The notes: generated by a model not told the origin, from the sequence alone. A stretch of DNA of 15,242 nucleotides from Candidatus Omnitrophota bacterium (GCA_030691985.1 JAUYDB010000125.1:1-15242), one strand, 5' to 3'; shown: positions 1-6,632, counted from the first letter of the stretch. Program-made: numbers and translations.

Positions 1-165
1 TATCCCATGCCGATATCAGCCGAAGGCAAAGACGATACGTTCGTCGGGAGGATACGCCGGGACGAGTCGATAAAGAACGGCATCTCGATGTGGGTCGTCT
101 CCGACAACATCCGCAAGGGCGCCGCCCTGAACGCGATCCAACTCGCCGAGCGCCTGATTCGATAA
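1..165 (+). CDS. asd: Aspartate-semialdehyde dehydrogenase, C-terminal fragment
   Basis: Only the last 54 codons are in the window; the frame is open from base 1 to the TAA at 163-165. The peptide begins YPMPISAEGKDDTFVGRIR and ends in a segment containing WVVSDNIRKGAALNAIQLAE. That is the conserved C-terminus of aspartate-semialdehyde dehydrogenase, with the GAALNA(V/I)Q helix near the end. The enzyme makes L-aspartate semialdehyde from aspartyl phosphate with NADPH, in the pathway to lysine/diaminopimelate, threonine and methionine. The stop codon lies inside the left arm of the long inverted repeat that starts at 162, so the element abuts the gene with no spacer. The catalytic Cys and the NADP-binding region are upstream of the window. 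Confidence 0.9.
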   Translation, partial: YPMPISAEGKDDTFVGRIRRDESIKNGISMWVVSDNIRKGAALNAIQLAERLIR

Positions 166-436
166 AATTTTTCATCCCAACCCGATAGGGCAGATTGACC
201 GGCTCTAAGCCGCTCTTGGCCATGCGGCCAGGGGGCTTCGCCTAATTTTGTTATCAAGGAATAAATCCTTTTGGTATAGTTATCTTAAGCTTTATAGGCG
301 CTATGGATATAACGGTCATAAGAGGTTTAGGGTAGAGCATCGTTAACAAAATTTATACGGCTCAACCCCCATGGCCACATGGCCATTCAACGCTCGTCCA
401 GTCGGTATCTGCCCCTGGCAGGATGAAAAATTTTAT
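162..436. repeat. Giant imperfect palindrome 1 (about 90-bp inverted arms)
   Basis: The outermost 16 bases (162-177, ataaaatttttcatcc) recur as an exact inverted copy at 421-436. Inward, 217-255 matches the reverse complement of 342-385 with few mismatches and small indels: both arms read tggccatg(c/t)ggcca, then a run of five g, then taattttgtta or aaattttgtta. Between these blocks the arms share ggcagat. The centre is a small hairpin (294-297 with 301-304), almost exactly at the midpoint, and 256-270 is a perfect local hairpin (aagga/tcctt). I see no coding potential. It could be a MITE-like non-autonomous element, a structured RNA, or a large hairpin at the 3' end of the asd message. No clear target duplication is visible. 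Confidence 0.75.
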
Positions 437-447
437 TGTGAGAGTGA

Positions 448-775
448 AGAAATTTTTTAAGCTTCTGGCTGCATGAATACAAAGTCACGGGCCATACTCG
501 TTCGGGACGGGTGACGCGGGGTCCAGTCCGAGAAGCGCACAAGCGAGCATGGGATGGGGGTGCCCGCCGCTTAGGATTACGATCTAAGCTAACCGCTAAT
601 CTGGTGTTGGACGCTCGGTAATCCTGCGGGCATACAGATACGCGTCCTAATATAGTCCGTTTGTACACCCCATGCGAGCGCGGAGCATCGCAGGACGACC
701 CCGCGGCAGGACCCGTCCTGTTGTGAAAGGTCCCGGCCTGGTGTCCATAAGAGTATCGAGGCTTAAAAAAATTCT
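448..775. repeat. Giant imperfect palindrome 2, possible large structured RNA
   Basis: Outer arms 448-465 and 758-775 are inverted copies with 16 of 18 matches (agaaattttttaagcttc). Exactly equal spacing inward, 503-512 pairs with 711-720 over 10 bp (one G-U). Nested stems follow: 516-523 with 697-704 (gcggggtc/gaccccgc), 526-529 with 693-696, 547-553 with 669-675 (gcatggg/cccatgc), 562-567 with 626-631 (gcccgc/gcgggc) and 574-580 with 618-624 (ggattac/gtaatcc). The apex is 581-617. The 5' and 3' strands are offset by an extra unpaired stretch at 632-668. I do not recognise SRP RNA, RNase P RNA, tmRNA or a known riboswitch core. It ends about 70 bases before pfk, so it could be a leader RNA, a separate ncRNA or a second MITE-like element. 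The remaining bases to 847 show no clear promoter. Confidence 0.6.
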
Positions 776-847
776 GCTGTGCTTAGGATAATGGAATTTG
801 TGGTTACTTTCGTGGCGCTCTAAATAACAACGCTAGTGGGAGGAGAG

Positions 848-1882
848 ATGGAAAGAATAGGGGTGCTTACCGGCGGCGGCGACTGCCCGGGGCTGAATGC
901 TGTCATCAGGGCTGTTGTGAGAAGGGCCTTTGAAAATAATATAAAGGTCGTAGGAATAAAGAACGGCTGGAATGGGTTGGTCGTTGGCGACACGATGGGC
1001 CTCGACCTTAATTCGGTATCCGATATCCTGGCAAGGGGCGGAACCATACTCGGCACTTCGAGGACAAATCCGTATAAGAACAAAGACGATGCCGCAAAGG
1101 TAATTGATAATTACAGGAAGATGAAACTCGATGCGTTCATAGCGATAGGCGGCGAGGATACGCTTGGCGTGGCAAATAAGCTTCATAAAGAGAATAAAGG
1201 GATTAACGTCGTAGGCGTTCCAAAAACCATTGATAACGACCTCAACGCGACTGATTTCACCTTCGGTTTTGACACAGCGGTCAACATAGCTATGGAGGCG
1301 ATTGACAGGCTGCGCACTACCGCCGAGAGCCACCATAGGGTTATGGTCGTCGAGATCATGGGCAGGCACGCCGGTTGGATAACTTTGTATGCCGGGCTGG
1401 CGGGCGGCGCCGATGTCATCCTTATTCCGGAGGTGCCGGTTGATCTTGAAGACGTCTCGTCAATCCTGAAGAAAGTGCGCGAAAACGGCAAGTTTTTTTC
1501 GATTGTCGCCGTTGCGGAAGGCGCACGCTTCAAGGAGGGCCAGACCATGATAAAAGAAGAGCAGCTGGACGCGTTCGGCCATGTTATACTCGGCGGGATA
1601 GGCCAACGCCTTGCCGCGGAGATAGAGAGACGCACAGCGTTCGAAGCGCGCTCAACGGTGCTAGGACACATACAAAGGGGAGGCTCTCCAAGCGCGTTTG
1701 ACAGGGTCCTCGGCACCCGGTTCGGCTATAAGGCCATGGAGCTTGTCATGGATAAAAAATTCGGATATATGACAAGCCTTTCCGGAAACGAAATAAAAGA
1801 GGTGCCGCTTGAGGCGGCAGTAGGCACTTTAAAAACGGTCGACATGAAACTCTATGAAATGGCAAAGACATTTTTCGGGTGA
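848..1882 (+). CDS. pfk: 6-phosphofructokinase, predicted pyrophosphate-dependent type
   Basis: A 344-residue phosphofructokinase that phosphorylates fructose 6-phosphate to fructose 1,6-bisphosphate in the cytoplasm. The start is ATG 848, which has a strong ribosome site (gggaggag, 838-845); an in-frame GTG at 836 lies before that site and is unlikely. Motifs in order: GVLTGGGDCPGLNAVIR at the N-terminus, IGGEDTLG near residue 101, VPKTIDNDL near 125 with the catalytic Asp in TIDND, GFDTAV, MGRHAGW, and LGHIQRGGSPSAFDR near the C-terminus. The phosphoryl-donor site carries Asp (GGED) where E. coli ATP-PfkA has Gly104, and Lys (PKTIDND) where it has Gly124. This pair is the established signature of PPi-dependent enzymes, so the reaction is probably reversible. 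gmhA follows three bases after the stop. Confidence 0.93.
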   Translation: MERIGVLTGGGDCPGLNAVIRAVVRRAFENNIKVVGIKNGWNGLVVGDTMGLDLNSVSDILARGGTILGTSRTNPYKNKDDAAKVIDNYRKMKLDAFIAIGGEDTLGVANKLHKENKGINVVGVPKTIDNDLNATDFTFGFDTAVNIAMEAIDRLRTTAESHHRVMVVEIMGRHAGWITLYAGLAGGADVILIPEVPVDLEDVSSILKKVRENGKFFSIVAVAEGARFKEGQTMIKEEQLDAFGHVILGGIGQRLAAEIERRTAFEARSTVLGHIQRGGSPSAFDRVLGTRFGYKAMELVMDKKFGYMTSLSGNEIKEVPLEAAVGTLKTVDMKLYEMAKTFFG

Positions 1883-1885
1883 TCT

Positions 1886-2455
1886 GTGAAAGAGAAGATA
1901 TCGAAAACAATCGATGACAGCATAAGGGCGAAAGGGCTTGTAAAAAAAACCCAGATTGCCAACATCGAAAAGGCCGCAAGAATCATACTATCGTCGCTGA
2001 AATCGGATGGCAAGCTCATGGTCTTCGGTAACGGCGGCAGCGCCGCCGACAGCCAGCACATAGTTGCCGAACTTGTCGGAAGGTTTAAAAAAGAACGAAA
2101 AGCCATTGCCGCTATGGCGCTCACCACAAACACCTCTACGCTCACAGCCATCGCTAATGACTACGGCTACGATGTCACATTTTCGCGCCAGATCGAAGCG
2201 CTCGGCCGAAAAGGCGACGTAGCGCTTGGCATATCTACGAGCGGGAATTCGAAAAATGTGGTCGAGGCGTTAGAAAAAGCCGTATCGATGGGCATTGCCA
2301 CTGTCGGTCTTAGCGGCGGCGATGGAGGAAAGATGAGGAGGGTGTGCGATATTCTGATATCCGTCGGCTTAAAAGATACGCCAAGGATACAGGAATCGCA
2401 TATCATGATCGGGCACATAATATGCGAAGTAGTTGAAGAGGAGTTATGCAAGTGA
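1886..2455 (+). CDS. gmhA: Phosphoheptose isomerase (sedoheptulose 7-phosphate isomerase)
   Basis: A 189-residue SIS-domain protein of normal GmhA length. It converts sedoheptulose 7-phosphate to D-glycero-D-manno-heptose 7-phosphate, the first step to the LPS-core heptose donor. The start is GTG, three bases after the pfk stop; the ribosome site is weak (cgggtgat), so translational coupling to pfk is likely. Motifs: VFGNGGSAADSQHIVAEL near residues 47-64 (phosphate loop plus zinc ligands H58 and E62), ISTSGNSKNVVEAL near 116-129 (second SIS phosphate loop) and TPRIQESHIMIGHIICEVVE near 165-184 (Q169 and H177 complete the zinc site). All ligands expected for an active enzyme are present. The downstream hldE overlaps its last codons, which supports a shared heptose pathway. 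Confidence 0.93.
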   Translation: MKEKISKTIDDSIRAKGLVKKTQIANIEKAARIILSSLKSDGKLMVFGNGGSAADSQHIVAELVGRFKKERKAIAAMALTTNTSTLTAIANDYGYDVTFSRQIEALGRKGDVALGISTSGNSKNVVEALEKAVSMGIATVGLSGGDGGKMRRVCDILISVGLKDTPRIQESHIMIGHIICEVVEEELCK

Positions 2456-2949
2456 GGCTTTCAGCCATCGGTTTTCAGCCATCAGCTAAAATTAAAAGCA
2501 ATGAGACGTTGGCTAGAATAGTTTCAGGCCTTAAGGCTAAAGGGGAAAAGATTGTCTTTACGAACGGATGTTTCGATATAATTCATGCCGGCCACGTCGA
2601 ATACCTCTCCAAAGCCAGGAAGATGGGCAGCGTACTCATCATAGGATTGAATAGCGACAGCTCGGTCCACAGGCTGAAAGGCCGGACGCGGCCTCTTAAT
2701 AAAGAGGATGACAGGGCGGTCGTGCTGGCATCGCTGGGCTTTGTTGATTACGTCACGATATTTGATGAAGATACGCCCAAGAGATTGATAGAAATTTTGA
2801 GGCCGGATGTCCTGGTCAAGGGCGGTGACTGGAAGATAAAAGATATAGTGGGCGCCGGCTTCGTCAGGTCTTGTGGAGGCCGTATCGTTTCCCTGCCTTT
2901 CGTTAAAGGTTACTCAACCACTTCATTAATAAAAAGATTTCGCTCATGA
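2446..2949 (+). CDS. hldE: Heptose 1-phosphate adenylyltransferase (HldE C-terminal domain protein)
   Basis: A 167-residue nucleotidyltransferase corresponding to only the adenylyltransferase half of E. coli HldE (also called RfaE2/HldC). It couples ATP to D-glycero-D-manno-heptose 1-phosphate to give ADP-heptose. The motif FTNGCFDIIHAGHVEYL (HxGH at residues 47-50) marks the active site, followed by GLNSDSSVHRLKG, RPLNKEDDR and RPDVLVKGGDWK. ATG 2446 overlaps the gmhA stop by 10 bases and has gaggag just upstream. It adds about 15 residues before the usual start, and this extension is encoded by a 14-bp repeat. A downstream TTG (2509) is in frame but lacks a ribosome site. The heptose 7-phosphate kinase half (HldA) and the GmhB phosphatase are not in the window. 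Confidence 0.92.
   Translation: MQVRLSAIGFQPSAKIKSNETLARIVSGLKAKGEKIVFTNGCFDIIHAGHVEYLSKARKMGSVLIIGLNSDSSVHRLKGRTRPLNKEDDRAVVLASLGFVDYVTIFDEDTPKRLIEILRPDVLVKGGDWKIKDIVGAGFVRSCGGRIVSLPFVKGYSTTSLIKRFRS
2459..2489. repeat. 14-bp tandem repeat inside the 5' end of hldE
   Basis: The 11-mer tttcagccatc occurs at 2459-2469 and again at 2473-2483, a period of 14. Read in sevens from 2462 the stretch is cagccat, cggtttt, cagccat, cagctaa, so the 14-bp period is two heptads. It encodes roughly LSAIGFQPSAK, an N-terminal extension not expected in this family. It looks like a short intergenic-type repeat that has been absorbed into the reading frame. Confidence 0.6.
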
Positions 2950-3383
2950 GAAAGTTGGCAAAAAGAGATGTCATGCGCGTCATAGACGCTAATCTGAACA
3001 GGTCCCGCGAGGCCTTGAGGGTATGCGAGGACATAGCGCGTTTCGCGATGAACTCGAGGGCCCTCACGAGCCAGCTGAAATCGGTGCGCCACGCCGTCTC
3101 CGGCATCGCAAAGAGTTCCGCGGTCCCGCTCAAAGCGCTTCCGGCCTCGCGTGATTCCGAAGGCGATTGCCTGCGGCGCTCAAGGTTTGAGAGCGAGATG
3201 AAGCGCGACACCCTGTCGGATATATTCGCGGCCAATATTGAGCGCGCGAAAGAGTCTCTGAGGGTCCTGGAAGAGTTGTTTAAATTAATAGATACCCAAA
3301 GTTCTTCGAAATTTTGCGGCCTCAGGTACAAGGTCTACACGATTGAGAAAAGGGGCGCGAAAAGGTTAAATGACGCAGATTAA
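2946..3383 (+). CDS. thiD2: ThiD2-type protein, predicted HMP-phosphate kinase
   Basis: A 145-residue protein resembling the ThiD2 domain that is often fused N-terminally to thiamin-phosphate synthase (ThiE); here it stands alone. ThiD2 proteins are reported as monofunctional kinases turning hydroxymethylpyrimidine phosphate into the diphosphate for thiamin assembly. Two related helices are visible: DANLNRSREALRVCEDIARF near residues 14-33 and ANIERAKESLRVLEELFKL near 94-112, both with N-x-x-R-x-x-E-x-L-R-V-x-E. The C-terminus GLRYKVYTIEKR is also typical. Its ATG overlaps the hldE stop by 4 bases and its own stop overlaps the thiC start by 14, so it is coupled to both. ThiE is not in the window. 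The domain identity is firm; the activity is inferred from the family and from the thiC neighbour. Confidence 0.85.
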   Translation: MRKLAKRDVMRVIDANLNRSREALRVCEDIARFAMNSRALTSQLKSVRHAVSGIAKSSAVPLKALPASRDSEGDCLRRSRFESEMKRDTLSDIFAANIERAKESLRVLEELFKLIDTQSSSKFCGLRYKVYTIEKRGAKRLNDAD

Positions 3384-4653
3384 TATCGCGAGGTCCGGAC
3401 GAATCTCACCCGAGATAGCGCGCATAGCGAAGACAGAGCATGTAACTGCGGATCTCATCCGCAGGGGCCTTTCGGACGGCACAATAGTAATCCCGAAGAA
3501 TAAAAATCGCGATGTATCGATACCCTCAGGTATCGGCAAGGGCCTCAAGACCAAAATTAACGCGAATATCGGCACCTCCAAAGACTCCTCCGACATTTCG
3601 AGCGAGATCAGGAAGATGGAAGAGGCAATAGGCCTCGGCTCGGATGCCATCATGGACCTTTCAACCGGTAATATGATAGAGAAGACCCGGCGTAAGATAC
3701 TGGCCGAATCCGCGGTCCCTGTCGGGACCGTGCCGATATACGAGATAGTGATCACGGGCTTGAAACGTTTCGGCTTCATTAAAGATATACCGGTCGGCTA
3801 CATGCTGGGCATCCTGGAGAGCCAGGCAAAAGAAGGCGTAGACTTTTTTACAATACATGCGGGCGTTACGTCACAGGCTATCAATGCGTTAAAGAAGAAT
3901 CCCAGGATACTCGATATCGTAAGCCGTGGCGGCGCTTTTTTGGCCGAATGGATGCTTGAAAATGACAGGGAGAACCCATTCTACGAGCATTTCGATGAGG
4001 TCATGGACATAGCCAAAAGATATGACGTGACGCTTTCACTGGGCGACGGCCTGAGGCCCGGAGCGATCGCGGACGCGACGGATTCGCCGCAGATCCTCGA
4101 GCTCCTGACATTAGGCGAGCTGCAGAAGAAGGCGCTAAAATACGGCGTCCAGGTAATGATAGAAGGCCCCGGCCATGTCCCGATAGACCAGATCGAGGCT
4201 AATGTCCTGCTCGAAAAATCTATTTGTAACGGCGCCCCTTTTTACGTTTTAGGCCCGCTCGTAACGGATGTAGCGCCGGGTTACGACCATATTACGGCGG
4301 CTATAGGCGGCGCCATTGCGGCGAGTAAAGGCGCCGATTTTCTGTGCTATGTTACGCCGTCGGAGCATTTGAGGCTCCCTACCCTTGAAGACGTTAGGGA
4401 AGGGGTCATAGCCTCTAAAATCGCGGCCCATGCGGCCGATATTGCCAAAGGCATAAAAGGCGCGATCGACTGGGACATCGCGATATCTAAGGCGAGAAAA
4501 GAGCGGAACTGGGAAAAACAGTTCGCGCTCGCGATAGATTCGGCCAGGCCGAAAAAGTATCGCGCTCAATCGAAGCCGGGCGAGAAAGATGTATGCACGA
4601 TGTGCAGCGACTATTGTTCAATCAAGATGGCCGAGAAGTGCTTTAAGAGGTAG
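3370..4653 (+). CDS. thiC: Phosphomethylpyrimidine synthase ThiC
   Basis: A 427-residue radical SAM enzyme that rearranges aminoimidazole ribotide to hydroxymethylpyrimidine phosphate. Its length fits the short form found in many anaerobes and archaea. Visible motifs include SDGTIVIPKNKNR, GSDAIMDLSTG, VPVGTVPIYE, DFFTIHAGVT, SRGGAFLAEWM, LSLGDGLRPGAIADATD, MIEGPGHVPIDQ and GPLVTDVAPGYDHIT. The C-terminal cluster motif is CTMCSDYCSIK (C409, C412, C416; CX2CX3C), which ligates the [4Fe-4S] cluster. Its product is the substrate of the ThiD2 protein encoded just upstream with a 14-base overlap. I see no TPP riboswitch before it; it sits inside the operon, so any thiamin control would be further upstream or absent. 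Confidence 0.97.
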   Translation: MTQINIARSGRISPEIARIAKTEHVTADLIRRGLSDGTIVIPKNKNRDVSIPSGIGKGLKTKINANIGTSKDSSDISSEIRKMEEAIGLGSDAIMDLSTGNMIEKTRRKILAESAVPVGTVPIYEIVITGLKRFGFIKDIPVGYMLGILESQAKEGVDFFTIHAGVTSQAINALKKNPRILDIVSRGGAFLAEWMLENDRENPFYEHFDEVMDIAKRYDVTLSLGDGLRPGAIADATDSPQILELLTLGELQKKALKYGVQVMIEGPGHVPIDQIEANVLLEKSICNGAPFYVLGPLVTDVAPGYDHITAAIGGAIAASKGADFLCYVTPSEHLRLPTLEDVREGVIASKIAAHAADIAKGIKGAIDWDIAISKARKERNWEKQFALAIDSARPKKYRAQSKPGEKDVCTMCSDYCSIKMAEKCFKR

Positions 4654-4655
4654 CA

Positions 4656-4850
4656 GTGGCGGATTGCATTAATAGGAAGAAAAATATAGCGATGTGTAAT
4701 TGCACCTATGGCGGATGCCCGAGACATGGCGTATGCTGTGAATGCCTTGAATATCACCGAAAGAATGATGAACTGCCGGCATGTTATTTTGATAAAGCGG
4801 CGGAAAAGACGTATGACCGCTCATTTAATAATTTCATGCGATGCAAGTAG
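4656..4850 (+). CDS. Small Cys-rich protein, DUF6485-like
   Basis: A 64-residue protein with eight cysteines, including CNCTYGGCPRHGVCCECLEYH and a later LPACYF, the arrangement of the DUF6485 family. Cysteine spacing suggests a metal (zinc or iron-sulfur) site, but the function is unknown. The start is GTG at 4656, two bases after the thiC stop, with aagagg (4645-4650) as ribosome site. An internal ATG at codon 13 would lose the first Cys, so GTG is preferred. It lies between thiC and the PspC-domain gene, apparently in the same transcript. Confidence 0.8.
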   Translation: MADCINRKKNIAMCNCTYGGCPRHGVCCECLEYHRKNDELPACYFDKAAEKTYDRSFNNFMRCK

Positions 4851-4862
4851 GGCGGAGGCAAT

Positions 4863-5051
4863 ATGAAAAAACTGTACCTTTCGAGCGCCGACCGCAAGAT
4901 AGGAGGAATTTGCGGTGGGCTGGGCGAGTATTTTGACAAGGACTCCACGCTCTTCAGGGTTTTGTTTATATTGGTAACGGTGCTATCGTTCGGGGCCGGC
5001 ATAATAGCGTATCTAGCCATGTGGATTGTCATACCGCGAAAGCCTAAATAG
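4863..5051 (+). CDS. PspC-domain small membrane protein
   Basis: A 62-residue protein consisting of one PspC domain. LYLSSADRKIGGICGGLGEYFDKD is the typical start (K-I-x-G-V/I-C-G-G-L-A/G-x-Y), followed by TLFRVLFIL and a hydrophobic span of about 25 residues (VLFILVTVLSFGAGIIAYLAMWIVI) ending in PRKPK. One or two membrane passes are likely. PspC in enterobacteria is an inner-membrane sensor of the phage-shock response. No PspA, PspB or PspF is encoded nearby, so this is best called a stand-alone PspC-domain protein. The ribosome site is ggcggagg before ATG 4863. Confidence 0.88.
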   Translation: MKKLYLSSADRKIGGICGGLGEYFDKDSTLFRVLFILVTVLSFGAGIIAYLAMWIVIPRKPK

Positions 5052-5054
5052 CAG

Positions 5055-5396
5055 ATGAAGATAATAAGGCAACGGATAACGCTCGATGAACTTAATGAAA
5101 TGGCCGTTAACTTATTCGGGGATATGATAAAGGCGGTCGTTGACGTTGACAGGGAGCTTATTGCGATTGACGCCGAACTTCATTCTGATTTGGAGGCGTT
5201 GCTTTTACAGGATGGGTCAAAACAGAAGAGCCTTTGGGGGATAAACTTTTATCCGGGAATGCGCGGCGATGAATTTATTGAATTTGATTCCATGATCAAC
5301 ATGCGGCCTTCTCAGGGCAACAAAAGCCGCGGCGTAGTGGACGAGGGTATACGCAAAAAGATTATTGAAATAGCCGCAAAAAGAGTTAGAAGATGA
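5055..5396 (+). CDS. DUF5674 family protein
   Basis: A 113-residue protein matching DUF5674. It has the signature KAVVDVDRELIAIDAELHSDLEALLLQDGS, then LWGINFYPG and FIEFDSMINMRPSQGNKSRGV. The function is unknown; the conserved Asp, Glu, His and Arg residues hint at a metal or nucleotide site but this is not established. ATG 5055 is three bases after the preceding stop, with only a weak ribosome site (agcag), so coupled translation is likely. Its stop overlaps the next start by 4 bases (ATGA), tying it closely to the following small gene. Confidence 0.85.
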   Translation: MKIIRQRITLDELNEMAVNLFGDMIKAVVDVDRELIAIDAELHSDLEALLLQDGSKQKSLWGINFYPGMRGDEFIEFDSMINMRPSQGNKSRGVVDEGIRKKIIEIAAKRVRR

Positions 5397-5725
5397 GCTA
5401 TGAGCATAAAGCGCTTGCCGCGGGACGTTGGACCAAACTGTCATTTCTCGAACAGATGGCGGGTATCGGCAGCGAGGTAGAACGCGCTCTTAACTGGCGG
5501 GCGAAGAATAATTCCGCTTATTGCCGGCGGGCCCTTGAACGCGCCCTTGAGTTATTGGGTTTAACCCTGGAAGGAATGACGGATTTTGCCCGTCTCAGAG
5601 AAATCGCCAGGGTGCGGGAAGCTATTGCGGACTACTTTTTCGGAGAAAACTATTTTTCATCGACGGAAGAATTATGGAGAAAGTATTTCTCGCATTTTAC
5701 CTATGCCGCTCGTAAAAATTATTGA
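5393..5725 (+). CDS. Hypothetical helical protein paired with DUF5674
   Basis: A 110-residue soluble protein I cannot assign to a named family. It is rich in Ala, Arg, Glu and Leu and probably all-helical. Notable stretches are EQMAGIGSEVERALNWRAKNN near residues 20-40, RRALERALELLGLTLEG near 45-61, and an aromatic C-terminus (DYFFGENYFSSTEELWRKYFSHFTYAARK). There is no signal peptide. Its ATG overlaps the DUF5674 stop by 4 bases, so the two products are probably made in equal amounts and may interact. A HEPN-like helical bundle is conceivable, but the RxxxxH motif of active HEPN RNases is not visible. Confidence 0.75.
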   Translation: MSYEHKALAAGRWTKLSFLEQMAGIGSEVERALNWRAKNNSAYCRRALERALELLGLTLEGMTDFARLREIARVREAIADYFFGENYFSSTEELWRKYFSHFTYAARKNY

Positions 5726-5732
5726 GGTGTAG

Positions 5733-6632
5733 ATGAGCATATTGGTCGTTGGTTCAGTCGCTATCGATTCGGTAAAGACGCCTTTCGGTGAGAGGGCTGA
5801 GGCGCTAGGCGGTTCTGCGACATATTTTTCGATTGCGGCATCATTCTTTAACAGGGTGAATATCATCGCGACGGTGGGCGAGGATTTTCCGCCGGAATAC
5901 ATCAGGTTATTTAAGAATAGAAGGATAGGGATCGGAGGGCTGCATGTTGCGAAGGGCAAGACATTCAGATGGAAAGGTTGGTATGATTACGAGTTCAACA
6001 CCGCCCATACCGTATATACACATCTCAATGTATTCAAAAATTTCAAGCCTGAAGTGCCGCGCGAATTACGCAAATCAAAGCATCTGTTCCTTGCGAACAT
6101 CAATCCGGAATTACAATATAATGTTTTGAGGCAGCTTGAACGGCCGCGGCTCGTTGCGGCCGATTCAATGAACTACTGGCTGGAGCACAAGAAGAAGGAA
6201 TTTGAAAGGCTGGTAGGCAAGGTCGATATATTATTGCTGAATGACTCTGAGGCAAGGCAATTCAGCGGTGAATCTAATCTAGTCGACGCGGCCAGATTTA
6301 TCGTCTCAGCAGGCCCTAAGGTCGTTATCATAAAGAGGGGCGAGCACGGCGTAATGTATTTTTCGAAAAATTCGCGTTTCACCGCGCCGGCGTACCTCCT
6401 CGAATCTATCCGCGACCCTACCGGCGCCGGAGACACATTCGCCGGAGGCCTGGTGGGCTATTTAAGCAAAACGCCCAGGATCAACGAAGCGAGCATGCGG
6501 AAAGGCATAATATACGGAAGCATCCTTGCGTCATTTGCCGTGGAAGATTTCAGCGTCAACAGGCTGCTTGGAATTTCGATCGGCGATATTCACGCGCGTT
6601 ATCGCCGATTCAGGACGCAAACGCGATTTTGA
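5733..6632 (+). CDS. PfkB family carbohydrate kinase
   Basis: A 299-residue ribokinase-fold sugar kinase. The N-terminus MSILVVGSVAIDSV and EALGGSATYFSIAA form the sugar-binding region. DILLLNDSEARQFSGE near 165-180 is the conserved NxxE motif, and RDPTGAGDTFAGGLVGYL near 227-244 is the PfkB signature with catalytic D234. Substrate is not evident: it lacks the overall pattern of HldA, so it should not be assumed to supply the missing heptose kinase, although its proximity to gmhA and hldE makes that worth testing. A good ribosome site (gaggtg) precedes ATG 5733. It ends the first gene run; a truncated tRNA begins two bases after the stop. Confidence 0.88.
   Translation: MSILVVGSVAIDSVKTPFGERAEALGGSATYFSIAASFFNRVNIIATVGEDFPPEYIRLFKNRRIGIGGLHVAKGKTFRWKGWYDYEFNTAHTVYTHLNVFKNFKPEVPRELRKSKHLFLANINPELQYNVLRQLERPRLVAADSMNYWLEHKKKEFERLVGKVDILLLNDSEARQFSGESNLVDAARFIVSAGPKVVIIKRGEHGVMYFSKNSRFTAPAYLLESIRDPTGAGDTFAGGLVGYLSKTPRINEASMRKGIIYGSILASFAVEDFSVNRLLGISIGDIHARYRRFRTQTRF

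Noticed and set aside
387..668. 93-residue reverse-strand reading frame in the pfk upstream region
   Set aside because: It lies across both giant palindromes, is rich in Arg, Pro and Ser with no recognisable motif, and the open frame follows from the GC-rich stems.
448..775. SRP RNA, RNase P RNA, tmRNA or 6S RNA
   Set aside because: The expected conserved cores (for example the GGAAG tetraloop region of SRP RNA or gaggaaagtcc of RNase P RNA) were not found on either strand; 6S RNA cannot be fully excluded by eye but the multi-branch layout fits poorly.
1183..1716. Long reverse-strand frame (177 codons) inside pfk
   Set aside because: It is antisense to a clearly conserved enzyme, and its composition mirrors pfk codons.
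3300..3370. TPP riboswitch upstream of thiC
   Set aside because: This is coding sequence of the ThiD2 gene and I see no THI-box core; thiC starts inside the preceding gene.
4863..5051. Phage-shock (Psp) operon
   Set aside because: Only a PspC-domain gene is present; no pspA, pspB or pspF neighbours.
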